From: Limnephilus marmoratus
Lineage: Eukaryota > Arthropoda > Insecta > Trichoptera > Limnephilidae
DNA length: 64,000 nucleotides
NCBI GenBank assembly: GCA_917880885.1
Contig: OU862910.1
Coordinates: 9,870,710-9,934,709 of the forward strand
Direction of reading: 5' to 3'
Both the position numbers and the translations under genes were made by a program. Positions 11,030-21,791 of this stretch are shown here, in pieces. The notes below the pieces were generated by a model that was not told the origin of the DNA, did no database searches, and worked only from the letters and a program-made list of their open reading frames with translations. Position 1 is the stretch's first letter. Every line of letters begins with the position of its first letter.

Positions 11030-12605
11030 CCAGATTTAAATGTCTGGGTTAAATTTTCCCCACAGGAAAAACTAAACCCTTTCACACACTTCCCCAAATG
11101 ATCATCTAGTCAACCCACGCTATGCAATTGCACTATATAAGTATTATAAATACAAAACAATACAAGAACAACATGTCAACCTACTAGAGACTAAATGGGA
11201 ATATAATTCACCGACTCCAGATATTTTCGTATCAGAGGGTTCGGCTCTGTGGCATTTCTAATTGAACCTATAAATCCTACTGATCCCTCAATATAAATAT
11301 TTAAAAAATCTTTTGTAATCCTACATGTTTTTAAAATTACTGATTTTTGCATTTTTATATACAAATTCTTTAACAAATCTAATATGCTTAAATTTTGAAT
11401 CAGATTCCTACGTATTATGCCAGTGGCCGAAATAACAAATGGTAATATTTTTATAGTCCGAGAATGCCAAATTCTTTTAATCTCATTTCCTAAATCTGTG
11501 TATTTTCTTATTTTTTCAGAAATAGTTTTTTGAATATTACAGGAATTTGGAATAGCTACATCAATGATATAAGTTATTTTTTTAATTTTGTCATGTAAAA
11601 CTATATCAGGTCTATTACGACTAATTGTTCTGTCTGTTAGTATAGTTTTATCATAATATATTTTATAAAATTCATTTTCTAAAAATGAATTTGGTTCATA
11701 TTCATAATATGGTACTATATTACGGCAGTCAATCAAGTTATGTTTAATTACCAAACTTTGGTGAATTATTTTTAAAACCTGATTGTGCCTAAATGTATAC
11801 TCGGACGGCGCTAATATAGAACATCCCGATATAATATGTTCTATAGTTTGGGGAAAAGCCAAACATTTTCTACATAAATCATCAATTTGATTTATATCTT
11901 TGATTATATGCTTTCTAAAATTTTTAGTATTAATGACTCTATCTTGAATGGCAAGCATAAATCCTTCTATTTCTGCGCTCAACTCTCCAATACTCAACTA
12001 TTTGTTTGACGAAAGTTTGTCAACATACGTTTGGTTGAGATAATTGAAGTGTTTTGCGTGAATAATTTTATTTGACCAGGAATCTAATAATTCCTGGTTA
12101 GTATTTATAAGAATGTTGGCATTCTCGTCATATAAATTTAAAGGTGTAATATTTCTATCTGCCTTGCAAATTATTTTGTGCATTTCTGAGCTATTAGCTT
12201 TCCTATGGAAAAAATTTCTAAGCATTTCTACCTGATTGAGTTTCAAAGATGTTATTTTGACTACACCTCTACCTCCTAAATTTCTGGGTAAATTAATTCG
12301 TTCTATAGCTGAATTTGGATGATGGCAATTAAATTTGGTTAACGTAGTTCTAATTAATCGTTCTAAACTATCTAAATCTGTATTGGACCATTTAATTATG
12401 CCAAATGAGTACGTTAGTAGAGGTATTGCCCAAGTATTTATTGCTTTTACTAAATTTTTAGCAGATAGATTGCATTTTAAAATTTTTCTGATCCTAGTTT
12501 GAAATTTAATCCTAATATCATTTTTAATACTAGTGTGATCTAATCTATTCGATTGCGGGTATCCTAAATATTTATAAACCTCATCCCCTTTCATACTTTT
12601 AATTT
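11030..12605 (-). pseudogene. R4/Dong-type non-LTR retrotransposon, 5'-truncated copy
   Basis: Minus-strand copy of the last ~1.6 kb of the element at 16190-19320. Its reading frame starts within the thumb region after the reverse transcriptase (MKGDEVYKYLGYPQ) at 12594. It runs through the CCHC knuckle (CRKCLAFPQTIEHIISGC) and the restriction-like endonuclease (RPDIVLHD, then YIIDVAIP). The frame is broken once: a TGG tryptophan codon has become TAG at 11998-12000. About a dozen amino-acid differences in ~465 residues separate it from the other copy, so both are young. The 3' end at 11030-11160 holds the shared tail, but lacks the long poly-T tract seen in the other tails. TAA-rich DNA flanks the 5' junction (12606-12625), fitting the TAA-repeat preference known for Dong elements. 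Confidence 0.88.
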
Positions 12606-12964
12606 TATTATTAACTTATTATTAGTTAACTGTTATTATTTACCTATTTTTTACTGTGACTTACTTATTGTTATTTTCGTTAATAATTATTCATTTGTCC
12701 CTCTTGTCATTTGTCCGAAAGGTAACCCCTTGATTATGTCGGATAAGCCACCACAAGTATTATAAACATTATAATGACAAGTATTGGCATAGAATAGCGC
12801 TGTATTATTATATTTAGGTTAGTTTAATGTGTTTAATTATTTCTCATTAAATGAGTGAAAACCTAATTGTCTTTTTTAGTGGAATAAAAAAAATAAATAT
12901 TACTTGTATTTAGTAATTCAAGTTTGAATAATTGCATTAAGTGTTTCTTTTGTATTAATAGGTT
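12606..12964. other. AT-rich spacer
   Basis: TAA-rich at the R4-copy junction, then ordinary AT-rich sequence. No gene seen. Confidence 0.5.
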
Positions 12965-13478
12965 TATATTACGGTTCGCTCTCTATCGGACTGTAAAGAG
13001 CTACAAAGTGACTTAGATAGGCTCTGCAACTATTGCACTAACTAGCTAACTATTTAGACCTCAATGTTTCTAAATGCCACACTATGTCCTTTACTAGAAA
13101 CAAGCAAATAATTAACTTTTCATATTCACTCTGCGATGAACCCGTCATCTCAAAAGTGGAATGTAAGGACCTTGGAGTCTATTTAGACAGTAAACTTATA
13201 TCCAGGCGATCGGTAGCTGACATGACATTTCTCCATAAAATAATACGTAACGAAATAGACTTCCCAGAACTTCTATCCCAAATAAATTTTAACATCCCAT
13301 CTAAAAGAACTCGCCACACCAACTTTTTTTACAAAACCAGTAATAATACGAACGCTGCAGTCAATTCCCCCATTTCCCGCATCCTTCAAAGATTCAACTC
13401 AATTCAAAAAACCACAAATACCGATATTTTTTTTGATTCCCTCCCTCTATTTAAGAAAAACATTTATAGCACACAAAT
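12965..13478 (+). pseudogene. Jockey-type LINE reverse transcriptase remnant with internal deletion
   Basis: Translation gives DCKELQSDLDRLCNYCTN, then after a frameshift near 13040 LANYLDLNVSKCHTMSFTR and CKDLGVYLDSKL. These are the palm/thumb landmarks of Jockey-clade RT. The text then jumps to RRSVADMTFLHKIIRNEIDF and TDIFFDSLPLFKKNI, the characteristic C-terminus of the same proteins. So a few hundred bases between LDSKL and RRSVAD are deleted in frame. It fuses in frame with the CR1-like remnant that follows, giving one misleading 487-codon open frame from 13084. Confidence 0.75.
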
Positions 13479-14708
13479 AATCGGTATTTTAGGCAACGAA
13501 CTTAACTTCTTTAAGAGCTACCTTGATGAGCGCAAGCAACAAGTTAAAATATTGAACACTCTTAGCAATCAGTGCTCAACTAACTATGGCATACCACAAG
13601 GTAGCATATTAGGACCGTCTTTGTTCCTTTTATATATCAATGACTTATGTAACATTAATATTCAGGGAAAAATAGTTAGTTTTGCCGATGACACTGTTTT
13701 ACTGTTTGAAGCTGACACTTGGGTAGATGTCTACAAAAAAGCTGAAACGGATATAAACATTGTAAAAAAGTGGTTAGATACAAATACGCTCACTTTGAAC
13801 ACCGAGAAAACTAAATATGTCACATCAAGCATAAATATAACAGGTCAGCCTCATGATGATGTCTCCATTAGAATACACAAATGTTTTAATTCCGATGAAT
13901 CTTGTCAGTGTCCCTACATTGAGCGCACTACACAGATGAAGTATCTCGGCCTCACAATTGATCCATATCTCAAATGGAATATACACACTCAAATAATTGC
14001 AAACAAAATAAGAAAAACCATGCACTTTTTCAGAACGATAAGAAACTTTCTCGACTTACAACACTTGAAAATGATTTATTTTGCAGTCTGTCAATCTATT
14101 ATTGAGTATGGTATCATTGCATGGGGAGGCGGTACTGCATCAGCACTAGACCCAATCATAAAGGCACAGAAAACTATCATAAAATTGATTCTTAGACTAC
14201 CTCTAATTACAGACTCGAACTTAATCTTCAATATTATGAATGTGTTTGACGTTCGGCAGATATATGCAAAAACAATCCTTACTCATCTATACACAAATAT
14301 ACATAAATACTATGAAAAAAGATTAAATTCTCGCTGTACTCGAAATAATGACAAAGACTTACTACAAATCCCCAAAACGCATACTACTTTTGGTCAACGA
14401 AATTTCAGATACCTTGCAACAAGGCTTTACAACATTCTTCCAGATAGAATAAAAAAATGTGATTCCCAAAAAATTTTCAAAAATAACATAAAAATTTGGA
14501 TCAAAAATAATGATAGGGCCTTTACCGGTGCACTCACCCAAATTTGAAATTATTAATGATTTGGTATTATACAGTGGAAATATACAAACAATGTATTGGT
14601 TGCTTTTATTTAAATTTATTATTAATGTAACCAATCTATTATGTGGTTACTTTTTTAAAAAAAGTGTAGGTATATGTCTATAAGTCTTATAAATTGATTT
14701 AAAAATTA

Positions 14709-14740
14709 CTGCCTCAACACAGGCTAGCCTAGTGAGGCAG
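14709..14740 (+). ncRNA. LINE 3' UTR hairpin (copy 1)
   Basis: Perfect 8-bp stem: CTGCCTCA (14709-14716) pairs with TGAGGCAG (14733-14740). The 16-nt loop ACACAGGCTAGCCTAG carries the words ACACAGG and CCTAG found in five other LINE 3' ends here, whose stems differ. It lies 162 nt after the RT stop codon. Likely the 3' RNA signal recognised by the LINE's own RT. Confidence 0.7.
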
Positions 14741-14909
14741 ATTACTGAAAAACCAAAATTTATAACTATTTTCTATTTATCTACTGTTCATATTTATATA
14801 TTTTTTCTGTTGATATCCTTTTGTCCTTGTGTAATTTTAAACCACTGTAAACATAACACTGAATATGTACTTTTTAGTTATAATCTTGCAAATTTCTTTC
14901 AATAAAGAT

Positions 14910-14937
14910 ATATTATTATTATTATTATTATTATTAC
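14910..14937 (+). repeat. (ATT)n microsatellite, LINE 3' tail
   Basis: About nine ATT units directly after the AATAAA of the CR1-like 3' UTR; the template-derived tail of the insertion. Confidence 0.85.
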
Positions 14938-14943
14938 TGAATT

Positions 14944-15020
14944 CGCACACATAACACACACATCCACACACACACACGCGCATACACAATTACACACACA
15001 TACAAACACTCACACACACC
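14944..15020. repeat. CA-rich low-complexity tract
   Basis: Interrupted (CA)n tract with CACACACACACACGCGCA in the middle. No coding content. Confidence 0.8.
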
Positions 15021-15039
15021 CCTCTCCTTCAATAATTTA

Positions 15040-15380
15040 CTAACTTAATTTAGGTAAAATGTATAATTTATCACATAAAAACGTAAGTATATAACAGCGA
15101 CATGTCATTGGTACCAATTATTGTGTTAAATTCTATAACTTTGGAACTATTTTCTACTGTGTAATTATGTACTGTTTGTTTCTGCAAAATAAAATAAAAT
15201 AAATAAAATATTCTTAATATTATATTAAGTTTAAGTTTATAGTTTATATGTTTTTTTTTTCTTTTAATTTCTACTTTTGTAAAGTGTCCATCTCGACACA
15301 GGAATGAAATGCCCTAGTGAGATGCTTACGATTTTTATCATTAGTATTTCTCTGTTATTTTTTTAATAAATAAATTGGCG
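15040..15380 (+). repeat. LINE 3' ends; conserved hairpin (copy 3)
   Basis: One A-rich LINE-like tail (AATAAAATAAATAAAA) ends at about 15210. A second 3' end holds a hairpin whose stem CATCTCG (15289-15295) pairs with TGAGATG (15318-15324), one G-T wobble included. Its loop starts ACACAGG and ends CCTAG, as in the other copies. An AATAAATAAA tail follows at about 15366. Confidence 0.65.
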
Positions 15381-15830
15381 GTCGATGAGTTTTTGGGATA
15401 CATTTTAATTATTTAAAAATATCAAAGGTAAACTTTCAAATGCAAACACAAAGCGTGATATTGCACTTTTCTAACACTTCTTAAATCATATATCAAAGAA
15501 GAACGACTTTTATGAGTCCGTCCCAGTTTGTGTCGTAGAGGCCACAAACAACCTCTGCTATCGATGTACTCTGTTGTACCAAAGGGCACAAAAATATCCG
15601 AGGGTTAACTTTTTTCCGTGATTCGCCGAATGTCCAACTCACCCAATTTACTAATTAAAAAAAATAATTGTGCCAATTAATTTTAAATCTTTCCATTTAT
15701 AAAACAATACAAATTATCAAATTGATCACTCATTTTACAACTCTACGCGAAAAAAATTATTATTGTCTATTTTTTAAAGGTAAACATTTTCCTTGTATTT
15801 TTTGATGGTAAATATTTCAAATTATTTTTA
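15381..15830. other. No recognised feature
   Basis: AT-rich sequence without coding or repeat signal that I could support. Confidence 0.5.
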
Positions 15831-15990
15831 TTTATTTATTTATTTATAAGAATATTGTACATTGCATAGTTTTTTGTGGTGTTTCATCCGCCATGCTAGG
15901 GATATCCCTGTGTTATGGCGGGTGAAGTTTACAGATTTGAAATTATACATTTGTAATGGTTGATAAATAAAATTAGAAGTTGTACAGATT
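15831..15990 (-). repeat. LINE 3' end with conserved hairpin (copy 4)
   Basis: On the minus strand stem CCGCCAT (15921-15915) pairs with ATGGCGG (15894-15888) around a loop with ACACAGGG and CCCTAG. The (AAAT)n tail of the insertion is the TTTA repeat at about 15829-15846 on the plus strand. Confidence 0.65.
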
Positions 15991-16045
15991 AAATTAAATT
16001 GCAAAATTTTTTTAATAATAATAATTAATTAATTAATAATAATAA

Positions 16046-16181
16046 TTGTGCAATTGCATAGCGTGGGTTGACTAGATGATCATTTGGGGAAGTGTGTGAA
16101 AGGGTTTAGTTTTTCCTTCTTTTTTTCTTTTTTTTTTTTTTTTGGGGAAAATTTAACCCGGACATTTAAATCTGGTGCATA
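16046..16181 (+). repeat. Solitary R4/Dong 3' tail directly upstream of a second copy
   Basis: This ~130-bp block (GTGCAATTGCATAGCGTGG through AAATCTGGTGCATAAA) is a direct repeat of the true element 3' end at 19188-19319, including a C/T-rich poly-T tract. It is flanked by AATAATAATTAATTAATAAT-type DNA before it and TAA-rich DNA after it. It looks like an almost fully truncated earlier insertion. A genuine terminal repeat of the element is the alternative. Confidence 0.75.
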
Positions 16182-16189
16182 AATTAATT

Positions 16190-19099
16190 ATGATAATAAC
16201 AAAAATTAGTAATAATATTGTAATAATAGATCTTCATACAATAGTGTACGCTAGTGCTATCACTATATGTAATAAGTTAGGAGTTAAATTAATATCCTCT
16301 GATGATAGATCATATAGTTATAGTAAACCAGAATGGCAGATTAGATTAGAAAATGATGTAGTATTTTTAAGAAGTAGTATAGCTAGAGTAATTGAATATA
16401 AAAATGGAAATAGAAGTAGGAATATTTTGAGATATGTAGATGAAATTGGGAGAAAATTTGGTTATATCAATGATTTATTAGATTTATTAAAACAAAAATT
16501 AGGTGTAAAAGCTAGTAGATTAAAAAGATATAATTATACGTATAATAAAAGAAATAATAATAGATTATTTCAGAAAAATGAGAAAATATTTTATTCCAAA
16601 CTTGACGATAAACAGAATATTATTTCGAATAATAATATTCCGTTGCCATCTGAATCAGATATGCGCGATTTTTGGACAAACATTTGGAGTAAAGATATAA
16701 AACATAATGAGGCAGGTAACTGGATAGAAAATGAAGAACTCAATTGTTCAGACATTGAACAAATGAGTTTTTCTGATATATCGGTTGAATTGTTAGCCAA
16801 AATTATAAAAAATACTCATAATTGGAAAGCCACGGGTTGCGATTGGATACATAATTTTTGGTACAAACGTCTAACTACTTTACATCCTCTTTTTGCAAAA
16901 AATCTTTCAAAACTTGTCAGAGAACCTCAAAATTTTCCTAATTTTCTAACTAAGGGCATTACTTATATGTTGCCTAAAAGCGAACATATTAATAATCCCT
17001 CTCAATATAGACCCATTACATGTCTACCGACAATATACAAAATTTTAACCTCTTGCTTGACAGATTTAATATATACTCATTTGGATGAAAAAAATATTTT
17101 ATCTGAACAACAAAAAGGTTGTCGCAGAAAACATATGGGATGTGAAGAACAGTTAGTTATTGATTCTGTAATTTTAAAACAAATTCAAAATCAAAAGCGT
17201 AATTTACATACTTGTTATATAGATTATCAAAAAGCTTTTGATAGTGTCCCGCACTCGTGGCTAATCAAAATATTAAAAATATATAAAGTTAACCCAATTA
17301 TAATTAGCTTTTTGAAAAATATTATGTCCTTTTGGAATACAGATTTGCTAGTTAATTTAAAAGGTAAGAAAATAGTAGTACCGGGCATTTCAATAAAAAG
17401 AGGGATTTTTCAAGGAGACTCATTGAGCCCTCTTTGGTTTTGCTTAGCATTGAATCCCCTTTCTAAAATGTTAATTAAAAGCAAGTTTGGAATAAAAATT
17501 AAGGGTAATACAAGAGAGAGTAGTATAGTTTCACATCTATTATATATGGATGATATAAAATTATTTTCAAATTCTGAATCAAATTTAGAGAAAATGATTA
17601 AGGTAGTTAAAATTTTTTCAGATGATATTAAAATGACTTTTGGTTTAGATAAATGTAAAACTATCCATATAGAGAAAGGCAAAATTGTAGATGGAGACGA
17701 GGGTATATTTAGAAATTTCAAAATTCAAAGTATGAAAGGGGATGAGGTTTATAAATATTTAGGATACCCGCAATCGAATAGATTAGATCACACTAGTATT
17801 AAAAATGATATTAGGATTAAATTTCAAACTAGGATCAGAAAAATTTTAAAATGCAATCTATCTGCTAAAAATTTAGTAAAAGCAATAAATACTTGGGCAA
17901 TACCTCTACTAACGTACTCATTTGGCATAATTAAATGGTCCAATACAGATTTAGATAGTTTAGAACGATTAATTAGAACTACGTTAACAAAATTTAATTG
18001 CCATCATCCAAATTCAGCTATAGAACGAATTAATTTACCTAGAAATTTAGGAGGTAGAGGTGTAGTCAAAATAACATCTTTGAAACACAATCAGGTAGAA
18101 ATGCTTAGAAATTTTTTCCATAGGAAAGCTAATAGCTCAGAAATGCACAAAATAATTTGCAAGGCAGATAGAAATATTACACCTTTAAATTTATATGACG
18201 AGAATGCCAACATTCTTATAAATACTAACCAGGAATTATTAGATTCCTGGTCAAATAAAATTATTCACGCAAAACACTTCAATTATCTCAACCAAACGTA
18301 TGTTGACAAACTTTCGTCAAACAAATGGTTGAGTATTGGAGAGTTGAGCGCAGAAATAGAAGGATTTATGCTTGCAATTCAAGATAGAGTCATTAATACT
18401 AAAAATTATAGAAAGCATATAATCAAAGATATAAATCAAATTGATGATTTATGTAGAAAATGTTTGGCTTTTCCCGAAACTATAGAACATATTATATCGG
18501 GATGTTCTATATTAGCGCCTTCCGAGTATACATTTAGGCACAATCAGGTTTTAAAAATAATTCACCAAAGTTTGGTAATTAAACATAACTTGATTGATTG
18601 CCGTAATGTAGTACCTTATTATGAATATGAACCAAATTCATTTACAGAAAATGAATTTTATAAAATATATTATGATAAAACTATACTAACAGACAGAACA
18701 ATTAGTCATAATAGACCTGATATAGTTTTACATGACAAAATTAAAAAAATAACTTATATCATTGATGTAGCTATTCCAAATTCCTGTAATATTCAAAAAA
18801 CTGTTTCTGAAAAAATTAGAAAATACACAGATTTAGGAAATGAGATTAAAAGAATTTGGCATTCTCGGACTATAAAAATATTACCATTTGTTATTTCGGC
18901 CACTGGCATAATACCTAGGAATCTGATTCAAAATTTAAGCATATTAGATTTGTCAAAGAATTTGTATATAAAAATGCAAAAAGCAGTAATTTTAAATACA
19001 TGTAGGATTACAAAAAAATTTTTAAATATTTATATTGAGGGATCAGTAGGATTTATAGGTTCAATTAGAAATGCCACAGAGCCGAACCCTCTGATATGA
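16190..19099 (+). pseudogene. R4/Dong-type non-LTR retrotransposon polyprotein (RT + restriction-like endonuclease), nearly intact
   Basis: A 970-codon open frame; the first ATG is at 16190, although the frame is open from a GTG at 16175. Order: an N-terminal piece resembling the pre-RT linker of R4-type proteins (TIVYASAITICNKLG, then KPEWQIRLENDVVFLRSSI); RT blocks YRPITCLP, QQKGCRRKHMGCEEQL, DYQKAFDSVPHSW (~residue 350), GIFQGDSLSPLWF (~410) and catalytic YMDDIK (~455); a CCHC knuckle CRKC...HIISGC (~755-772); then the PD-(D/E)XK-type endonuclease RPD (~841) with IDV (~860). The phrase QQKGCRR...GCEEQL favours the R4/Dong/Rex6 group. It would nick TAA-rich target DNA and prime reverse transcription there. 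A CGA-to-TGA change at the end removes the last ~12 residues kept in the 11.2-kb copy. The start lies in TAA-rich junction DNA, so the true N-terminus is probably missing. Confidence 0.85.
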
Positions 19100-19320
19100 A
19101 AATATCTGGAGTCGGTGAATTATATTCCCATTTGGTCTCTAGTAGGTTGACATGTTGTTCTTGTATTGTTTTGTATTTATAATACTTATATAGTGCAATT
19201 GCATAACGTGGATTCACTAGATGATCATTTGGGGAAGTGTATGAAAGGGTTTAGTTTTTCCTTCTTTTTTTTTTTTTTGGGGGAAAATTTAACCCGGACA
19301 TTTAAATCTGGTGCGTAAAA
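19100..19320 (+). mobile_element. R4/Dong 3' UTR and tail
   Basis: Continues the element after the premature stop. It contains the ~130-bp tail (from about 19188) that ends AAATCTGGTGCGTAAA at 19319, followed by a TAA-rich flank (GATAATAATAC). The tail is a direct repeat of 16046-16181 and an inverted repeat of 11020-11160. Confidence 0.85.
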
Positions 19321-19768
19321 AGTTGATAATAATACATATTATAAGAAATAGTAATTTAATTATTTGTTAAATTAAGGAATTAAGGAACACCGTTTCTAAT
19401 CATTATTTCTTTTCCCTGTCATGTGAGGATAAATAAAAAAATAATTTTTTTTTTTCAAAACGTTAATCGGTAATTGAGGGTTAATTGATTAAATGATTTT
19501 ATTTCCTTTAAAACGCCTTTCAAATATTTTATCCGCAGAAACTGCTTTGAAAAAATATTCGATAAATTTATTAGAAGAATGAACAATTTAAACATTTAAA
19601 CGGAATTAAACTACACGAGCATCTTAATATTATTTTGTGAGATATCCAACTGGAATTTATTAATTAGACATATTTGGTTATGTTATTAAATTGAGATAAA
19701 ATAACTACGTTTTAAATTAATTATTATTCCATTGAGTGATTTTAATGTTTTCACAATTATCTTCCGTA
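19321..19768. other. AT-rich, no gene
   Basis: Low-GC sequence between the R4 element and a SINE. Nothing recognised. Confidence 0.5.
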
Positions 19769-20187
19769 TTTTTTTTTTTTTTTTTACAGTGAATACCGCA
19801 CAAGAATCTCAACTGCTCCCGTCTGGAGCCAGTGAGACTATGGCATCCCCAATTGGGGTATGTTGTGAGGCTGAAGGTAGCGGGGAGGGGAAGGAGGTGG
19901 GGAAGAGGAAGGTTGGGAAGTACCTGGCTACTCAGATCTGGTCACTAAACAGGCTAAAGCCATTTTCAAGCAACGTTTCAATTCTGAATGGTGGTCTTAC
20001 ACCAGGGCGATACTGATAGTATCTTCCACTCTGGAACATGCCGAAAATAAACTATATATTATTTTAAATGAATTAATTGTGAAATAACACAAATTAATCA
20101 AATAAAATTTATTTGCGCATGCCGGGTTCGAACCCGCGACCTCCGGAATGTGAGTCAAGAGTCTTAGCCACTGGACTACGGAGGTCT
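19769..20187 (-). repeat. SINE family 1, full-length copy
   Basis: Read on the minus strand: a tRNA-like head with A-box-like GTCCAGTGGCTAAGAC and perfect B-box GGTTCGAACCC, an AT-rich linker, and a conserved body (GGCATGTTCCAGAGTGGAAG; CACCATTCAGAATTG; CAGATCTGAGTAGCC). A GC-rich tail follows (CTCACTGGCTCCAGACGGGA; TTGTGCGGTATTCACTG) and then 17 As (the plus-strand T-run 19769-19785). RNA polymerase III would transcribe it from the A/B boxes. Nearly identical to 52677-53102, so the family was recently active. The loop TCACA suggests a tRNA-Val-like origin, tentatively. Confidence 0.88.
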
Positions 20188-20204
20188 TTACACGTGTTCC
20201 AGAA

Positions 20205-20340
20205 ATTCTCTCTCAGTGATCTGTTTCTTAGTAGAAGCGAATAAAATAAATTATATTTGCGGCGTGTTCCAGAAACGTGTGTACTCCCAGTATTGGCGTG
20301 GTGAAATACCACCATTCAGAATCGGAACGTGATTTAAATG
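20205..20340 (+). repeat. SINE family 1 fragments
   Basis: Pieces of the SINE-1 body: TATTTGCGGCGTGTTCCAGA and CACCATTCAGAATCGGAACG in the plus orientation, partly duplicated (CGTGTTCCAGAAA occurs twice, about 80 bp apart). Confidence 0.65.
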
Positions 20341-20377
20341 CCTTTTTCTATATCATTATTCATTTTTATTAATTCTA

Positions 20378-20630
20378 CTAGCTGGTTCCCGGCTTGCATT
20401 GCAATGCCATATTCAAAGAAATAAATTGTTTCACCCTGCATGTCCTTTCCCGTGCGAGTCCCCTTCCACCTTCCCCGCCTTCCCCTTCCCACCAATTTTC
20501 TTACTTTTTCTTTCCGTAAGAAACTTCTAAAAATTATAGGAAAACTTAAATTTTTTTTTTAATAAAATAGGTAAAGTCGTTTTGAAGTTATGGCGTGACC
20601 AAGGGAAACAGGGATTCATCTATCTATCTA
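20378..20630 (-). mobile_element. Non-autonomous Helitron (type A)
   Basis: On the minus strand the 5' part reads GATGAATCCCTGTTTCCCTT then GGTCACGCCATAACTTC. The 3' end is GGGAACCAGCTAG followed by T, the CTRR-T end of Helitrons. The 3' subterminal hairpin of this family is weaker here. Its 5' end meets the 5' end of the next Helitron inside an (ATCT)n tract, so the two are head to head. Confidence 0.75.
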
Positions 20631-20642
20631 TCTATCTATCTA
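20617..20642. repeat. (ATCT)n microsatellite
   Basis: About six TCTA units formed from the TCTATA-like 5' ends of the two abutting Helitrons. Confidence 0.85.
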
Positions 20643-21171
20643 CATAAATAAAAATGATTCGCCGAAATGTATGTACGCGCATAACTTCCGAACGACTGCA
20701 CCAAATTGGATAATTCTTTTTTTTTGTGTTCGTTATTGTCAGGACAAGGTTTGTATAAAACTACTGTTGAGCTCTGACATTATGAAATTTGAATAAAAAA
20801 ATTGAAATAGGTGGCACGCGAGCTGTTTGAAAACTGAATGTACCAGGACTGAATGTATGGAATTTTGGAGGGGGGAGGGGAACTCGGGTAGGGATTCACG
20901 GGAGGGGGATAACCTGGGAGGGGGGAACCTAGGAGGGGGGAATCTGGGAGGGGGGGGGGGAACTCGAGAGGGGGTTTCGCGGAACGGAGGAAGGGGGGGA
21001 GTGGAGTGGGAAGTGGGAAGGTCGAGGAGGCGGAGTTTGGAACGGAAGAGGGAAGGGGACGCGGGAGAGGAAGGGGAGGTAGAAGGGGAACAGGACGAAT
21101 GGGAAAGGACACTCAGGGAGAAACAATTTCTTTATTAAATGGCATAGCAACATATGCCGGGTACCAGCTAG
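20636..21171 (+). mobile_element. Non-autonomous Helitron (type B), full length
   Basis: The 5' end reads TAAATAAAAATGATTCGCCG then ATGTATGTACGCGCATAAC. The 3' end has the hairpin GGCATA-GCAACA-TATGCC followed by GGGTACCAG and CTAG at 21168-21171, then T. A G-rich expansion (runs of GGGGGA, 20865-21010) fills the middle. No Rep/helicase gene is present, so movement would depend on an autonomous relative. Pro/Gly-rich open frames over the G-rich part are artefacts. Confidence 0.85.
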
Positions 21172-21299
21172 TTTTTTATATATACAGATTACAATTGGCG
21201 AGGTGCTATGCGTGACACTCTCTAAGAACTACTAAGAACTACCGTGTTGTGAGGCGCAGTTAACTTTAACTATGTTCGATGACCAGTACTGAAAAGTCA

Positions 21300-21530
21300 G
21301 GAACTTTTCAACATTTCTCTCCCTCTTCCTCTTCTCCATCTCTTAACCCTCCGCCACTACCTTCAGACTCACAACACACCATCCCCGATTGGGAAGCCAT
21401 TCTCCCACTGGCTCTAGAAGGTTGGGACTCTTGTGTTATATTCATATAAAAAGAAAAATAGTTCTATCCTATTAGCTCCAGGCACTCGAAACTCTAGTGC
21501 GGTATTCACCACAAAAATTAACGAGAAATA
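21300..21530 (+). repeat. SINE family 1 tail fragments
   Basis: Contains CTTCAGACTCACAACACACC, ATTGGGAAGCCATTCTC, CACTGGCTCTAG and TGGGACTCTTGTGTTAT, the order of the SINE-1 tail. A second tail piece (CTAGTGCGGTATTCACC) follows at about 21490. Confidence 0.7.
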
Positions 21531-21791
21531 AATTAATAATTAATAAAAAGAGACAGAAGTGGAAGCGGAAATGGAAATATTAATAGAAATATAAATAATT
21601 AGATGATCAAGTAATCAACATTAATATCGAGCATAATATTTCAGCCCAGTGTACACTTGACTTTATTGATGAAAAATACAAATGGCCCCTGAGCATCGGT
21701 TTTATAAGGACGCGGCAGACGCACCCCGGCCCTTCACCGGTCACCGCATTAGCCAAATGTCCAAAAAGAAAAAAAATGATTTATAAACATA

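Larger units (their letters stand above)
13479..14940 (+). pseudogene. CR1-like LINE, reverse transcriptase C-terminal half and 3' UTR
   Basis: The frame to 14547 has RT block GIPQGSILGPSLFLLYINDL (codon ~169 of the fused frame counted from 13084), catalytic FADDT (~199), and the thumb signature MKYLGLTIDPYLKWN (~284). Then come FAVCQSIIEYGIIAWGGG and a C-terminal tail ending RAFTGALTQI. This is the normal end of a CR1/L2-type RT, which copies its own RNA at a nicked target. The endonuclease, ORF1 and N-terminal RT are missing, so it is a 5'-truncated insertion. The 3' UTR contains the conserved hairpin at 14709-14740, an AATAAA at about 14901, and a (ATT)n tail at 14910-14937. It shares family features with the copies at 42669-43818 and 54785-55260. 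Confidence 0.85.

Noticed and set aside
16175..16189. GTG start for the R4 polyprotein
   Set aside because: Eukaryotic translation would use ATG; the first in-frame ATG is 16190, and even that lies in TAA-rich junction DNA.
19732..20016. 94-codon frame, repeated at 52704-52988
   Set aside because: It is SINE-1 tail sequence read antisense; conservation reflects recent SINE copies, not protein selection.
20780..21153. Pro-rich and Gly/Arg-rich frames; the same at 35699-36127, 58588-59004 and 59062-59443
   Set aside because: They come from the G-rich/C-rich core of non-autonomous Helitrons and appear in several frames at once.
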